From Spirosoma oryzicola (GTDB taxonomy: Bacteria > Bacteroidota > Bacteroidia > Cytophagales > Spirosomataceae): a stretch of DNA of 64,000 nt. Positions 1 through 9,708 of this stretch are shown here, in pieces. The notes under the pieces are model-generated. The model ran no database searches. It was not told the origin of the DNA and saw nothing but the letters and a program-made list of their open reading frames with translations. The translations under genes and the position numbers were made by a program. The stretch is taken from positions 4,046,501 to 4,110,500 of the forward strand of contig NZ_CP089538.1 of assembly GCF_021233055.1 (NCBI RefSeq), read 5' to 3'. Within the stretch, counting starts at the first letter, position 1. Every line of letters begins with the position of its first letter.

Positions 1-794
1 ATTCGTTTGGTCAGGTCAGCAACGGCAAATTTGTTGTAATTCGCAACCGGATCCCGCAGATCGGCGGGCGCTTTGTGCGACTTGGCCAGGGCCGTTTCAA
101 ATTCCAGAATGGCGTCGGCTTTGGTGCGAGCCGAAGTCGGATCGACGCCAACCATCGTAAAAAGTTTAGCCACGTAAGCGACGAAAGCTGTTCGAATTTT
201 CTTCGTGGCCTCGTCGGTGCGGGTGTAGTACTCTTTCTCGGGCAACGACAAACCCGCCTGACTGAAATTGATCCGATTGATCGAACTCTGCCGGTCGTCG
301 GAACCGACGTAAAACCCAATGAACTCCCCGCCCCGATTACTTTCGTCAGCAGCTAAGTAGTTCAACACCTGCTTGTAATCGGTCAGAGCCGCAATTTTTG
401 CCAGTTCGGCTTTTAGCGGTTCGTAGCTGAGTTTGTTAATGGTAGCCGTATCCATCCCGCTGGCGTAGAAATCGCCAACTTTCTGTTCGACACTTCCCGA
501 TTTAGCGTCAGACTTGGCGGCTTCTTCCAGAATGGATCGCGTTTTGCGCTGGTTATCTTCGTAAATCTGGTAAAACGAGCCCCAGCCGGTCTGATCATCG
601 GGAATTTTCGTTTTCTTCACCCAGGCTCCGTTGGCGTACGAGAAAAAGTCATTGCCAGGCAAAACAGTCGTATCCATTCCCGATTTGTCGAAAAAGGTGG
701 TACGCGAAGGCACGTCGTCCTTCTCTTTTTTCTGGCAGGCTGTCAGGGCCAACGCACACAGGCCGACGACAAATACCGCATTGATTCGTGTCAT
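1..794 (-). CDS. M13 family metallopeptidase lipoprotein (N-terminal part, runs off window)
   Basis: The reading frame is open from the ATG at 792-794 to the left window edge (264 codons), so the C-terminal half with the zinc-binding HExxH lies outside. The N-terminus is a lipoprotein signal with lipobox LTAC followed by lysines. It continues with D..PGNDFFSYANGAWVKKT.IP, the hallmark N-terminal block of neprilysin/PepO (M13) peptidases, and later LRDPVANYNKF, also typical of the family. M13 enzymes are zinc endopeptidases cutting short peptides; a lipid anchor places this one in the periplasm or outer membrane. A divergent DUF4920 gene starts 175 bases away. The zinc site cannot be seen here, so activity is assumed from the family. 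Confidence 0.9.
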   Translation of the reverse strand, partial: MTRINAVFVVGLCALALTACQKKEKDDVPSRTTFFDKSGMDTTVLPGNDFFSYANGAWVKKTKIPDDQTGWGSFYQIYEDNQRKTRSILEEAAKSDAKSGSVEQKVGDFYASGMDTATINKLSYEPLKAELAKIAALTDYKQVLNYLAADESNRGGEFIGFYVGSDDRQSSINRINFSQAGLSLPEKEYYTRTDEATKKIRTAFVAYVAKLFTMVGVDPTSARTKADAILEFETALAKSHKAPADLRDPVANYNKFAVADLTKR

Positions 795-969
795 AATTCG
801 CAGTAGAGTTTCATGAAATGGCAGTCCGGTATGAACTTAAAGAGCAAGATCAAAAAACTTACTGAAACTTGGTTCGCTTTTTGATAAATGTCCGCCAACG
901 AGGTATCACATGACAAACCACAATCTTTCCTTATCTTCGTTTATCAATTCGTCAAATTTTACTTTCACC

Positions 970-1425
970 ATGAAAAAACTGCTCATTCTCAGCTTACTCG
1001 TCGGTGCATCGTTTGGTGCTTTTGCGCAGGGCGAAGCGAGTTATCACGGCAAAAAAATTACCGAAAAAGGAGCTATCCCCGCTACGCAGTTATCGGCAAA
1101 AATGAACGGCAAAGACAAGCTGGATACGAAAGTCGAAGGCACTGTCGAGTCGGTCTGCAAAATGAAAGGCTGCTGGATGAAAATTAAAACGGGCGACGGA
1201 CAAACCATGCGCGTCATGTTTAAAGACTACGCCTTCTTCGTTCCGAAAGACATCGTTGGCAAAACGGTCGTTGTAGAAGGCACCGCCGAAAGTACGACTA
1301 CGCCGGTTGACGAACTCCGTCACTACGCCGAGGATGCGGGTAAATCAAAAGAAGAAATCGAGAAAATCAACCAGCCCGAAAAAGCTCTGACATTTATGGC
1401 CGACGGCGTGATCGTGAAAAAATAA
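970..1425 (+). CDS. DUF4920 domain-containing secreted protein
   Basis: This 151-residue protein begins MKKLLILSLLVGASFGAFAQ, a clean signal peptide cut after AQ. The open frame extends to 910, but the upstream 20 residues are polar and would bury the signal peptide, so I place the start at 970. The mature part has EGTVESVCKMKGCWMKI, a Cys-x4-Cys pair typical of DUF4920, followed by a compact OB-like beta region (VMFKDYAFFVPKDIVGKTVVVEG) and a lysine-rich end. The family is common in Bacteroidota and has no established function; the fold resembles small OB-fold domains. The next gene, a lipoprotein on the same strand, follows after 58 bases. Confidence 0.85.
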   Translation: MKKLLILSLLVGASFGAFAQGEASYHGKKITEKGAIPATQLSAKMNGKDKLDTKVEGTVESVCKMKGCWMKIKTGDGQTMRVMFKDYAFFVPKDIVGKTVVVEGTAESTTTPVDELRHYAEDAGKSKEEIEKINQPEKALTFMADGVIVKK

Positions 1426-1483
1426 TTGATCGATCCAACCTTTTTTCAGGCGGACGAATCCTTGTCAAAAAACACCAGGGATT

Positions 1484-1942
1484 ATGTTTAATTTCACAAA
1501 GGCGCTTTCTGGTTTACTCATCGTTGGAACCGTACTGCTTGCGGCTTGTCACTCTGGAGACACAGTACCGCGTGAAAAACTTCCTGCTGACCACTTGGCT
1601 CTTCAGGCTGGAACATCCATACAAACATCAACTGGCTTAAATATCCGGGCTGATTCGGTTCGTGTATCCATTTGCCCGCCTAACGCTGACTGTTTCGCTC
1701 CTGACAATGCTAGTGTCTTGCTACACTTGTCAAAAGCGTCTCAGAGCCAATCTGTTCGGTTATTTGCATGGATTCCTAATTATAGGCGTATGCCTACTAA
1801 CCAACCGACGCTTATGGACTCAACAAGCATTGACTTTGGCGGACAACGATATAAGGTCATTTTACGAGATGGACGGTATAATGCTAGCTCTAGCTCAGAA
1901 TCTTCGCAGGAAGTTATTGTGCAGGTTTCGCCGATTGACTAG
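1484..1942 (+). CDS. Hypothetical lipoprotein
   Basis: The 152-residue product starts with a hydrophobic segment and a lipobox (LLAAC, Cys at residue 22), so it should be a lipid-anchored envelope protein. The mature part is mostly predicted beta strand, with a CPPNADCF motif near the middle and a VILRDGRYNASS segment near the C-terminus. This pattern resembles small lipoproteins of Bacteroidota of unknown role, and I recognise no enzyme motif. It follows the DUF4920 gene on the same strand and is closed by a good intrinsic terminator at 1971-2000, so the two may form one transcript. Confidence 0.7.
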   Translation: MFNFTKALSGLLIVGTVLLAACHSGDTVPREKLPADHLALQAGTSIQTSTGLNIRADSVRVSICPPNADCFAPDNASVLLHLSKASQSQSVRLFAWIPNYRRMPTNQPTLMDSTSIDFGGQRYKVILRDGRYNASSSSESSQEVIVQVSPID

Positions 1943-1970
1943 CTCACTTTAACTAATTTCAGTAGATTAA

Positions 1971-2000
1971 GGGCTGCAACGATCCGTTGCGGCCTTTTTT
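1971..2000 (+). terminator. Intrinsic terminator after the 1484 lipoprotein gene
   Basis: GGGCTGCAAC, the loop GATCC, then GTTGCGGCC and six T residues form a standard rho-independent terminator. It separates the lipoprotein gene from the amidohydrolase gene starting at 2022. Confidence 0.85.
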
Positions 2001-2021
2001 GTACCCAACCAACAATCTTTT

Positions 2022-3299
2022 ATGAAAAAACTATACCTACTGGCAGGATTATCCCTGCTGGCAGCTCCTCTGTTTGCCCAGCGTACACTCATTCACTGCG
2101 GAAACCTCTTCGATGGCGTCGGCAACTCGCTGCAACCTCAAATGACGGTTGTTGTTGAAGGTAACAAAATTACCGCTATTCAGAAAGGCTATACCAATCC
2201 TGCTGGTAAAGACGCCGTTGTCGATCTGAAATCAAAAACTGTCCTGCCTGGCCTGATCGACATGCACGTTCACCTCGAAAGTCAGACGCGCCGGGGCGGA
2301 GCCATTGATGGCTTTACGAAGAACGTGCCGGATGTGGCTTTCCAGGCGTCAAAATACGCCAAAACAACGCTTCTTGCCGGTTTTACTACGGTGCGAGACT
2401 TAGGAGGCAGCGGTGTCAATATTTCGCTTCGCAATGCCATCAATGCTGGGCTGGTTGACGGTCCTCGTGTGCTGACCGTTGGCAAATCCATTGCAACAAC
2501 CGGCGGTCATGCCGATCCGACGAACGGCTACCGTAAAGATCTCATGGGCGATCCGGGACCAGAAGATGGTGTGATCAACAGCGCAGCCGATGCCCGCAAA
2601 GCCGTTCGGCAACGGTACAAAGACGGAGCCGACCTGATCAAAATTACGGCAACGGGTGGGGTGTTGAGTAACGCAAAAGATGGGTCTAACCCCCAATTTA
2701 CGGAGGAAGAAGTGAAAGCGGTGGTCGATGCGGCCAAAGATTACGGTTTTGCCGTGGCGGCTCACGCCCACGGGGCCGAAGGCATGAAGCGAGCCATCCG
2801 CGCGGGCGTGCAAACCATCGAGCACGGCACGTTTATGGACGACGAAGCGATTGAACTATTCAAAAAGCACGGTACGTACTTTGTTCCGACGATTATTGCC
2901 GGTAAAACCGTCGCCGATTCCGCCCGGATGTTTGGGTATTACCCCGCCCTCGTGACGCCGAAAGCCCTGGCAATCGGACCGAAAATTCAGGCTACGTTTG
3001 GTAAAGCTTACAAAGCGGGAGTTAAGATTGCCTTTGGAACCGATGCCGGCGTGTACATTCACGGTTACAACGCCAAGGAGTTCGAATACATGGTCGAAGC
3101 CGGTATGCCCGCCGTAGAAGCAATCAAAACAGCCCTGCTAACCAATGCCAAGCTGCTTGGCCTGGATACGCAAATTGGCTCGATTGAAACGGGCAAACTG
3201 GCCGACATCATTGCCGTTAGCGAAAATCCGTTGCAGAATATCAAAACGTTGCAGACCGTTCAGTTTGTGATGAAGGACGGAAAGATTTACAAGCAGTAG
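2022..3299 (+). CDS. Secreted metal-dependent amidohydrolase
   Basis: This 425-residue protein has a signal peptide (MKKLYLLAGLSLLAAPLFAQ) and an amidohydrolase-superfamily barrel. Visible metal-site elements are HVH at residues 82-84, a Lys in DLIKITATGG near 206 (the position of the carbamylated lysine), AHAHG near 248, EHGTF near 268 and GTDAG near 340. The small N-terminal beta domain (GNLFDGVG, VVVEGNKI) and the C-terminal SIETGKLADIIAV are typical. The closest family is the imidazolonepropionase-like or Xaa-Pro dipeptidase group, which hydrolyses amide bonds in peptides or dipeptides; a periplasmic peptide substrate is likely but not proven. It is a single-gene unit behind a terminator and convergent with the next gene. 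Confidence 0.9.
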   Translation: MKKLYLLAGLSLLAAPLFAQRTLIHCGNLFDGVGNSLQPQMTVVVEGNKITAIQKGYTNPAGKDAVVDLKSKTVLPGLIDMHVHLESQTRRGGAIDGFTKNVPDVAFQASKYAKTTLLAGFTTVRDLGGSGVNISLRNAINAGLVDGPRVLTVGKSIATTGGHADPTNGYRKDLMGDPGPEDGVINSAADARKAVRQRYKDGADLIKITATGGVLSNAKDGSNPQFTEEEVKAVVDAAKDYGFAVAAHAHGAEGMKRAIRAGVQTIEHGTFMDDEAIELFKKHGTYFVPTIIAGKTVADSARMFGYYPALVTPKALAIGPKIQATFGKAYKAGVKIAFGTDAGVYIHGYNAKEFEYMVEAGMPAVEAIKTALLTNAKLLGLDTQIGSIETGKLADIIAVSENPLQNIKTLQTVQFVMKDGKIYKQ

Positions 3300-3309
3300 T
3301 CGTTCACGC

Positions 3310-3336
3310 CTAGTCACCTCTAAATAGGGGTGACTA
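3310..3336. terminator. Hairpin between convergent genes
   Basis: CTAGTCACCTCT, a short loop, then AGGGGTGACTAG form a 12-base stem with one wobble pair. It sits exactly between the ends of the amidohydrolase and alpha/beta hydrolase genes and overlaps the stop codon of the latter. It lacks a clear T-run on either side, so it may be a weak bidirectional terminator. Confidence 0.5.
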
Positions 3337-4200
3337 GATACGCGTATCCTCTTTTAGTAACGCATTGACTCGTTCGGCTTCTTCGTGCTGAACCCAGTGG
3401 GTAGCGTTTTCCAGATAAACAACACGTCCTTCATCGCAAAGATCAAGACTAAGTTGGGCCATTTCGCGCTTTAAAAATCGGTCTTTGACACCCCAGATAA
3501 TCAGCGTCGGCACGGTGACCCGAATCGATTTCTGACGACTTGGTGGTTTCCGTAGAGCCGCCCGGTACCAGTTGACCATTGCCGTTAATGTACCGGGTTG
3601 CGACCAGGCCGTTTTATAGTGGCCGAGATCGTCGTTCGTAAACGTCCCCCGGCGGCTGCTTCCACGCAGGGTTCGCGCCAGAAACGAGTAATTGCGTAAT
3701 CCCAGTAATTTTTCGGGCAGCCAGGGCAGTTGAAAAAATCCGATGTACCAGCTCCGTTTTAGTTGACCCAGATCACGACTGGCAAACTTTTTCATAACAA
3801 CCGGGTGGGGTACGTTCAGCACAACAAGCCGCTCGACCCGCTCTGGATATACCACAGCGGTCCACCAGGCGACAGCCGCGCCCCAGTCGTGACCGACGAC
3901 CCTTGCTTTTTGCCGACCTGCTGCGTCGATTAATCCAATTATATCGGCGGCTAAACTATCAATTGCATAGGAAGCTACCCCTTTCGGTTTGTCACTCAGG
4001 TTATAGCCGCGCTGATCGGGTACCCAAACGCAAAAACCGGCTGCGGCTAGTTCACTAATCTGCTGGTGCCAGCCGTACCAGAACTCGGGAAAACCATGCA
4101 GCAGAATAACCAACGGCCCATCAACTGGACCCGCCTGAACCACGTGCAGCCGAATGCGCCCGGATTGTGTATTGTTGATGTCGACAAATGTGTGTTCCAT
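3334..4200 (-). CDS. Alpha/beta hydrolase, epoxide-hydrolase-like
   Basis: The 288-residue protein has the epoxide hydrolase/haloalkane dehalogenase layout: [10 protein letters not shown] at 35-44 (oxyanion HGxP), [10 protein letters not shown] at 103-112 with Asp105 as nucleophile, GVKDRFL near 237 for the acidic residue and [12 protein letters not shown] near 266 for the catalytic His. The Asp rather than Ser nucleophile and the HGFPEFW signature argue for an epoxide hydrolase over an esterase. There is no signal peptide, so it is cytoplasmic. The substrate is unknown; it may detoxify xenobiotic or lipid epoxides. It is followed downstream by a hairpin and preceded by a palindrome at 4239-4290 that separates it from uxaC. 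Confidence 0.88.
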   Translation of the reverse strand: MEHTFVDINNTQSGRIRLHVVQAGPVDGPLVILLHGFPEFWYGWHQQISELAAAGFCVWVPDQRGYNLSDKPKGVASYAIDSLAADIIGLIDAAGRQKARVVGHDWGAAVAWWTAVVYPERVERLVVLNVPHPVVMKKFASRDLGQLKRSWYIGFFQLPWLPEKLLGLRNYSFLARTLRGSSRRGTFTNDDLGHYKTAWSQPGTLTAMVNWYRAALRKPPSRQKSIRVTVPTLIIWGVKDRFLKREMAQLSLDLCDEGRVVYLENATHWVQHEEAERVNALLKEDTRI

Positions 4201-4238
4201 AGAAAAACAAATGTCGTTTTTGAGTGAATGTTTTTTGT

Positions 4239-4290
4239 GCGTTTTGGGTGTGGTGTCAGGTTCTCAAACCTGATACCACACCCAAAACGC
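4239..4290. repeat. Extragenic palindrome copy A (CTCA-loop family)
   Basis: A 24-base stem (GCGTTTTGGGTGTGGTGTC... at 4239-4262, its complement at 4267-4290, one G/T wobble) closes on the tetraloop CTCA. The innermost sequence GGTT-CTCA-AACC matches two other hairpins in this window, at 20144-20215 and 39059-39078. It fills the gap between uxaC and the alpha/beta hydrolase. It may also act as a transcription terminator for uxaC, but no T-run follows. Confidence 0.75.
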
Positions 4291-4299
4291 CACTTACTG

Positions 4300-5727
4300 T
4301 TAGAAACCGAAATACCGCTCGGCGTTGCGATAACAGATGTCCTGTACAATCTGCCCGATCCAATCCACATCATTCGGTAGCTCGCCGTTTTCAATATCGT
4401 TCCCGAAGATGTTGCAGAGAATGCGTCGGAAATATTCGTGTCGGCTGTACGATACAAAACTCCGCGAATCGGTCAGCATCCCGACGAAGGCACTCAACAA
4501 GCCCATGTTCGACAAGGCGTTGATCTGTTTTTCCATCCCGTCTTTCTGATCCAGGAACCACCAGCCCGAACCGAACTGTACCTTACCGCGTACCGAACCG
4601 TCGTTGAAGTTGCCGATCATGGTAGCGATCACTTCGTTGTCCGCCGGATTGAGGTTATACAGAATCGTCTTTGCCAGTTGGTTGCGATCATCCAGACCAC
4701 CCAGAAAGCGCGACAAGGCAACAGCCTGCGGAAAATCGCCGATGCTATCCCACCCGGTGTCCGGACCGAGATCGCGCAACCGCCGAACGTTGTTGTTCCG
4801 GAGCGCCCCCAGGTGAAACTGCTGCGTCCAGCCTTTCTCGTGATCCCATTCGGCAAATTGAACGAGCATGAACGACTTGAACTTTAGTATATCGGTAGGG
4901 CTAAGCACCTTTAGTCCATCACTCCAGTTGAGCAATAGATTGTCGAAAATCGTTTTGATTTCGCTTTCTACGTACGGTTCGGCATAGACAGTTTCGAGAC
5001 CGTGATCGGATAAGCGGCAGCCCATTTCGGCAAAGTAATCGTGCCGGGACTTGAGCGCATCCATGTAATCAGTTAGGGTACGAATTTCGCGGTTCGTCAC
5101 CTCCCCCACTTTCTGAACATAAGCCCGAAACGCAGCCGGATCATCAACGGCCATAGCCTTGTCAGGTCGGAACGTAGGCAGGATCTTTACTTTAAAACCG
5201 TCCCTGGCAATAGCGCGGTGGTGCTCAAGTGAATCCGTCGGATCATCCGTCGTACAGACCACCCGGACATCGAAATGTTGAAGCAGAGCGCGTGTCGATA
5301 GGTTGGGCAATTGCTCATTACAGCTATCGTACACCGACCGGGCCGTAGAGGGGCTTAGAATATCGGTCAGGCCAAACGGGTTTTTAAGCTCCAGATGCGA
5401 CCAGTGGTATAGGGGGTTCCGCACTGTGTACGGCACGGTTTCCGCCCATTTCTCAAACTTCTCCCAATCGGATGCATTGCCCGTGCAGTACCGTTCATCG
5501 ATGCCGTGGGTGCGCATAGCCCGCCATTTATAATGGTCGCCGTAGAGCCAGAGCTGCGTTATGTTCTCAAACCGTTTATCGGCAGCAATCTGATCGGGCG
5601 GCAGATGACAGTGGTAATCAATGATTGGCATGGGCCGGGCGTACTCGTGGTAAAGCCGCCGGGCTGTCTCCGTCTGAAGCAGAAAGTCGTCGGACAAAAA
5701 CGCGGGAGAAGACAAGAGTGTATTCAT
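4300..5727 (-). CDS. uxaC: Glucuronate/galacturonate isomerase UxaC
   Basis: This 475-residue protein matches uronate isomerase over its full usual length. DYHCHLPP at 37-44 carries the zinc His pair of the amidohydrolase fold, followed by the family-typical GDHYKWRAMR and TDDPTDSLEHH, and near the end FGSGWWFLDQKDGM and DSRSFVSYSRHEYFRRIL. It interconverts D-glucuronate with D-fructuronate and D-galacturonate with D-tagaturonate, the first step of hexuronate breakdown in the cytoplasm. It lies 154 bases downstream of uxuA on the same strand and back-to-back with the exuT-kdgK-kdgA-uxaB arm, so the two arms form one catabolic locus. Confidence 0.97.
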   Translation of the reverse strand: MNTLLSSPAFLSDDFLLQTETARRLYHEYARPMPIIDYHCHLPPDQIAADKRFENITQLWLYGDHYKWRAMRTHGIDERYCTGNASDWEKFEKWAETVPYTVRNPLYHWSHLELKNPFGLTDILSPSTARSVYDSCNEQLPNLSTRALLQHFDVRVVCTTDDPTDSLEHHRAIARDGFKVKILPTFRPDKAMAVDDPAAFRAYVQKVGEVTNREIRTLTDYMDALKSRHDYFAEMGCRLSDHGLETVYAEPYVESEIKTIFDNLLLNWSDGLKVLSPTDILKFKSFMLVQFAEWDHEKGWTQQFHLGALRNNNVRRLRDLGPDTGWDSIGDFPQAVALSRFLGGLDDRNQLAKTILYNLNPADNEVIATMIGNFNDGSVRGKVQFGSGWWFLDQKDGMEKQINALSNMGLLSAFVGMLTDSRSFVSYSRHEYFRRILCNIFGNDIENGELPNDVDWIGQIVQDICYRNAERYFGF

Positions 5728-5881
5728 GGTTGGAAAAGCAAAAACCGGGTAGTTTCTCCCGGTCTCTGTATTTATTTTTTAAAAGGGTGACTCATGAACT
5801 GAAAACGATTCACCTTCGGCGTAATTGCCATTATCTACCTAGCTAGTCTGTGTAGGACAAACAACTAATCCGGGCAACAGG

Positions 5882-7063
5882 CTATTGATGCATTAGCCCC
5901 GTCATCAGGCCGCGTAGTTCTGCCAGTCCGCGCAATCGGCCAATAGCGGTATAGCCCGGATTGGTCCGCTTACCCGACGTCAGATCATCGAGCATCCGGT
6001 GACCATGATCGGGGCGGAACGGCATTCGCAAATCGGTTCGGCCTTCGTCTTGCCGCCGTTTCTGCTCGTTCAACAAAGCCCGCATCACGCCTGCCATCGG
6101 CACATCGCCCTCGAGGTGGTTCGCTTCCTGGAAACTACCGTCGGCATTCCGTTCGGTACTGCGCAGGTGAACAAAGTGAATCTTATCGCCCAGCCGTTCG
6201 GCCATGCCCACTAAATCGTTATCCGCCCGAACGCCGTAGGAGCCCGTGCAGAAACAGATTCCGTTCGCCGGTGAGTTGGCCGCAGCCAGCAGCGCACGGG
6301 CATCGGCTTCGGTGCTGACCACGCGGGGCAACCCGAGAATCGGGTATGGCGGATCGTCGGGATGAATGGCTAGTCGTACACCAACCGATTGAGCTACGGG
6401 TACGATCTCCCGCAGGAAGGCATACAGATTCTGCCGTAAGTCGTGGTCGCTGATGTCTTTGTACGCATCGAGCGCATTCCGGAATTGTTCTACGGTATAA
6501 CTTTCTTCGGAACCGGGCAGCCCCGCAATGATTGTGCGCGTCAGGCGTTTCACCTGCGCATCCGTCATCGAATCGAGCATTGCCCGCGCCCGTTGCTTTT
6601 GGGTATCGTTGTACAGGTATTCCGCGCCCGGACGTTTCAGAATATACAGCTCAAAAGCAGCAAATTCGGTAGCATCGAACCGTAACCCCGTCGAACCGTC
6701 GGGCATAGGATAATCGAGATCGGTCCGCGTCCAGTCGAGGACAGGCATGAAATTGTAACAAACCGTATCGATACCGGCCTGCGCTACATTCACAATCGAT
6801 TCTTTGTAGTCTTCGATGTAGCGCAGGAAATCACCGGATCGCGTTTTGATCCCTTCATGAACAGGAATACTTTCGACAACCGACCAGGTCAGGCCCGCCC
6901 GTTCAATTTGTGATTTGCGGCTCTGGATTTCGTCTATCGACCAGACTTCGCCGTTTGGAATATGATGCAGGGCGGTTACAATGCCGGTAGCGCCAGCCTG
7001 TCGTACGTCGTTTAGCGATACCGGATCATTCGGTCCAAACCATCGCCAGGTTTGTTCAAGCAT
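5882..7063 (-). CDS. uxuA: Mannonate dehydratase UxuA
   Basis: The 393-residue protein starts [20 protein letters not shown] and contains [40 protein letters not shown] and [21 protein letters not shown], all characteristic of the TIM-barrel mannonate dehydratase. It removes water from D-mannonate to give 2-keto-3-deoxygluconate (KDG), using a divalent metal. It is the first gene of the minus-strand arm with uxaC, and shares a 147-base intergenic region with the divergent exuT. The enzyme that makes mannonate (fructuronate reductase, UxuB) is not obvious in this window. Confidence 0.97.
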   Translation of the reverse strand: MLEQTWRWFGPNDPVSLNDVRQAGATGIVTALHHIPNGEVWSIDEIQSRKSQIERAGLTWSVVESIPVHEGIKTRSGDFLRYIEDYKESIVNVAQAGIDTVCYNFMPVLDWTRTDLDYPMPDGSTGLRFDATEFAAFELYILKRPGAEYLYNDTQKQRARAMLDSMTDAQVKRLTRTIIAGLPGSEESYTVEQFRNALDAYKDISDHDLRQNLYAFLREIVPVAQSVGVRLAIHPDDPPYPILGLPRVVSTEADARALLAAANSPANGICFCTGSYGVRADNDLVGMAERLGDKIHFVHLRSTERNADGSFQEANHLEGDVPMAGVMRALLNEQKRRQDEGRTDLRMPFRPDHGHRMLDDLTSGKRTNPGYTAIGRLRGLAELRGLMTGLMHQ

Positions 7064-7210
7064 TTTATAATCAGTAAGTTAGTATATTAATAAGCAAGCA
7101 AGTTTGACACGTACAGACCATTTGACGGCTTGCAACTACCGACTTACTGACTAATTTTAGGTAAAAAAGCGTATTTCTATGCTTTTCTCACTAATTAGCA
7201 GTCATTTGTT

Positions 7211-8572
7211 TTGCAAACGCTCACAACATCCGGTCGTTTCCGCTGGCGTATCGTCGCGCTGTTGTTCCTGGCAACGACCATCAACTACATTGATCGCCAG
7301 GTGCTTTCCTTTACGATGACCGATGAGGTTTTTCGCAAAGAAATGCTCGATTTACCGCTTGACAAAGAGCTGACCAAGGAAGCCATCGACCGGTTCAAGA
7401 TCCTGTACAGCGATGTGGATGCGGCTTTCAAATTTGCCTATGCCATCGGTTTTCTACTGGCGGGCTGGCTTATTGACCGGATTGGTACCAAACGCGGCTT
7501 TGCCCTGGGCATTATTGTCTGGAGCATCGCGGCTACCTTGACGACGTTTGTGCAAACGATGACCGGTCTGCGGTGGACACGGGGTATTTTGGGGCTGGGC
7601 GAATCGGCTAATTTCCCGTCGTCGGTCAAAACCATATCGGAATGGTTTCCCCGGCGCGAGCGCTCGTTTGCCAATGGACTTTTCAACGCCGGAACAAACG
7701 TCGGCATCATCCTGACGGCTCTCGCCATTCCTTCCCTGATTCTACGCTTTGGTTGGCGAAGTTCCTTTTTTGTAACGGGTTTACTCGGTTTTGGCCTGCT
7801 TATACTCTGGTGGTTTACCTACAGCAAACCCGAACGGAACCCAAAGCTCTCCCCCGCCGAACTAGCTTACATCCGGAGCGACGAGGAACGTCGTGTGCCC
7901 GTAAAACCCTCCTGGGGGCAATTGTTGAGCTACAAACAAACCTGGGCCTTTGCCATTGGTAAGTTCCTGGCCGATCCGATCTGGTGGTTTTACATGACGT
8001 GGCTTCCCGATTTTTTCAACTCAAATGACGCGCTTGATCAGAAGCTCGATCTGAAAAGCTTCGGCGTTCCTTTCCTAATCATTTACCTCGTTTCCGATGC
8101 CGGGAGCATTTTCTTTGGCTGGCTGAGCACCCAGTTTATGAGCCTGGGCTGGTCGGCCAATCGCGCCCGCAAGACCACCATGCTTATCTGCGCCTTGTGC
8201 GTTGTACCCATATTTTTTGCGGCTCAAACCAACAGTCTGACCATCGCTATCGCCCTCATTTCGCTCGCTACGGCTGCGCACCAGGGTTGGGCGGCCAACA
8301 TGTACACCTTTGCCTCCGACCTGTTTCCGAGAAATGTTGTGGCATCGGTAACGGGTATCGGCGGTATGTTCGGGGCGGTGGGTGGTATCCTGCTCGCGCT
8401 GCTGTCTGGACGAATTATTACGGCATTCGGGTATTTGCCCATGTTCATCGTTGCCAGTTGCAGCTACCTGACCGCTTTGCTGCTTATTCACCTGGTCCTG
8501 CCCAAACTGGAACCGGTCAAAGCCGAAGAATTGGAAAACCGGGGAAAATGGAGCTTGTTAAGTGCCAAATAA
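7211..8572 (+). CDS. exuT: MFS hexuronate transporter (ExuT-like)
   Basis: A 453-residue major facilitator protein with about 12 hydrophobic segments. RWRIVALLFLATTINYIDRQ near the N-terminus, LGLGESANFPSSVKTISEWF around 130-150 and the ACS-family layout point to ExuT/anion:cation symporters that import glucuronate and galacturonate with protons. The start must be the TTG at 7211, because an in-frame stop lies at 7196 and no ATG occurs before the first membrane helix. Compared with E. coli ExuT it has a longer loop between helices 1 and 2 (residues 38-70, charged). It opens the plus-strand arm of the hexuronate locus. Uptake of uronates is inferred from context and family. Confidence 0.93.
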   Translation: MQTLTTSGRFRWRIVALLFLATTINYIDRQVLSFTMTDEVFRKEMLDLPLDKELTKEAIDRFKILYSDVDAAFKFAYAIGFLLAGWLIDRIGTKRGFALGIIVWSIAATLTTFVQTMTGLRWTRGILGLGESANFPSSVKTISEWFPRRERSFANGLFNAGTNVGIILTALAIPSLILRFGWRSSFFVTGLLGFGLLILWWFTYSKPERNPKLSPAELAYIRSDEERRVPVKPSWGQLLSYKQTWAFAIGKFLADPIWWFYMTWLPDFFNSNDALDQKLDLKSFGVPFLIIYLVSDAGSIFFGWLSTQFMSLGWSANRARKTTMLICALCVVPIFFAAQTNSLTIAIALISLATAAHQGWAANMYTFASDLFPRNVVASVTGIGGMFGAVGGILLALLSGRIITAFGYLPMFIVASCSYLTALLLIHLVLPKLEPVKAEELENRGKWSLLSAK

Positions 8573-8636
8573 ATACTACACATTTCTCAACGGATGCCCG
8601 TAACTTGCACATTCTAATCTACCCTTCTTACCATTC

Positions 8637-9629
8637 ATGAAAGTCATCACTTTCGGCGAAGTTATGCTCCGGCTTAGTCCACCGGGTGTTGAGCGTTTTG
8701 TACAAACCGATTCATTGACCATGCACTTTGGCGGGACCGAAGCCAATGTGGCCGTCTCCCTGGCGCAGTTAGGACTCGAAACCGCCCACGTCACTCGTTT
8801 TCCCGATCATGCTTTAGGTCGGTCGGCGGCTGGCTACTTACGTCAGTACGGCGTAGGAACGCAGCATATTCGTTTCGGTGATGGTCGACTTGGGTTGTAT
8901 TTTCTGGAAACGGGTGCGGGAAGCCGGGCCAGCCAGATTATCTATGACCGTGTCGATTCGGCGTTTTCGCGCATCACGCCCAACGATATTGACTGGGAGG
9001 TTGTCCTGAGTGGTGCCGACTGGTTCCACTGGACCGGGATTACGCCCGCACTCTCGCAGGGCGCTGCGGATTGTTTGCTGGCTGGTATTCAGACCGCGAA
9101 TCGACTCGGCGTTCCGGTTTCGGGTGATATCGTTTACCGCAGTAATCTCTGGCAATACGGTCGTACTCCGCAGGAAATTATGCCTGCCTTAACCGAAGGC
9201 TGTACGCTTGTTTTGGGTAACAAAGCGCTTTTTTCGGAACTGTACGGCGTGGTAGGCAGCACGTTTATCGAAGCAGGACGGGCTATGATGAAACGTTTTC
9301 CAACCCTGAAGTACATTACGGATACCAAACGCAATTCCCTGAGTGCATCGCACAATGAACTGTCGGCCAAGCTGTTCGACGGCAATACCGTTCATAAATC
9401 AAGAGTGTACAGCATTCAACCTATTGTGGATCGGATTGGCACAGGTGATGCCTACATGGCCGGACTGATTTACGGTTTGCTTACTTTCAACGATCCACAG
9501 CGAGCGGTTGAGTTCGGCGCAGCGGCTTCAGCCTTGAAGCATACGATTCCCGGCGATGTGAATCTGGCCACCGTCAGCGAAATTGAAACGCTGGAAGCGG
9601 GTGACAGTTCCGGAAAACTGCGACGCTAA
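8637..9629 (+). CDS. kdgK: 2-keto-3-deoxygluconate kinase
   Basis: A 330-residue PfkB-family sugar kinase. FGEVMLRLSPPG at the N-terminus, FGGTEANVAVSLAQLG at 31-46 and RIGTGDAYMAGLIYG near 266-280 (catalytic Asp about 271) define the fold, and SGDIVYRSNLWQYG in the middle fits the KDG kinase subgroup. It phosphorylates KDG from UxuA to KDPG. It lies 64 bases after exuT and 79 bases before kdgA on the same strand. A PfkB kinase of another specificity is possible on sequence alone, but the neighbours decide it. Confidence 0.93.
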   Translation: MKVITFGEVMLRLSPPGVERFVQTDSLTMHFGGTEANVAVSLAQLGLETAHVTRFPDHALGRSAAGYLRQYGVGTQHIRFGDGRLGLYFLETGAGSRASQIIYDRVDSAFSRITPNDIDWEVVLSGADWFHWTGITPALSQGAADCLLAGIQTANRLGVPVSGDIVYRSNLWQYGRTPQEIMPALTEGCTLVLGNKALFSELYGVVGSTFIEAGRAMMKRFPTLKYITDTKRNSLSASHNELSAKLFDGNTVHKSRVYSIQPIVDRIGTGDAYMAGLIYGLLTFNDPQRAVEFGAAASALKHTIPGDVNLATVSEIETLEAGDSSGKLRR

Positions 9630-9708
9630 AACACGCTTGTGCTTTGTAGAATTTAGTGGCCGACCGTCGATTAATGACCGTCCGCCCAAAACGATAAACT
9701 TCATAAAA

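Noticed and set aside
4224..4523. 99-codon plus-strand frame across the uxaC end
   Set aside because: It overlaps the palindrome and the 3' part of uxaC in the opposite sense, with no similarity to any family.
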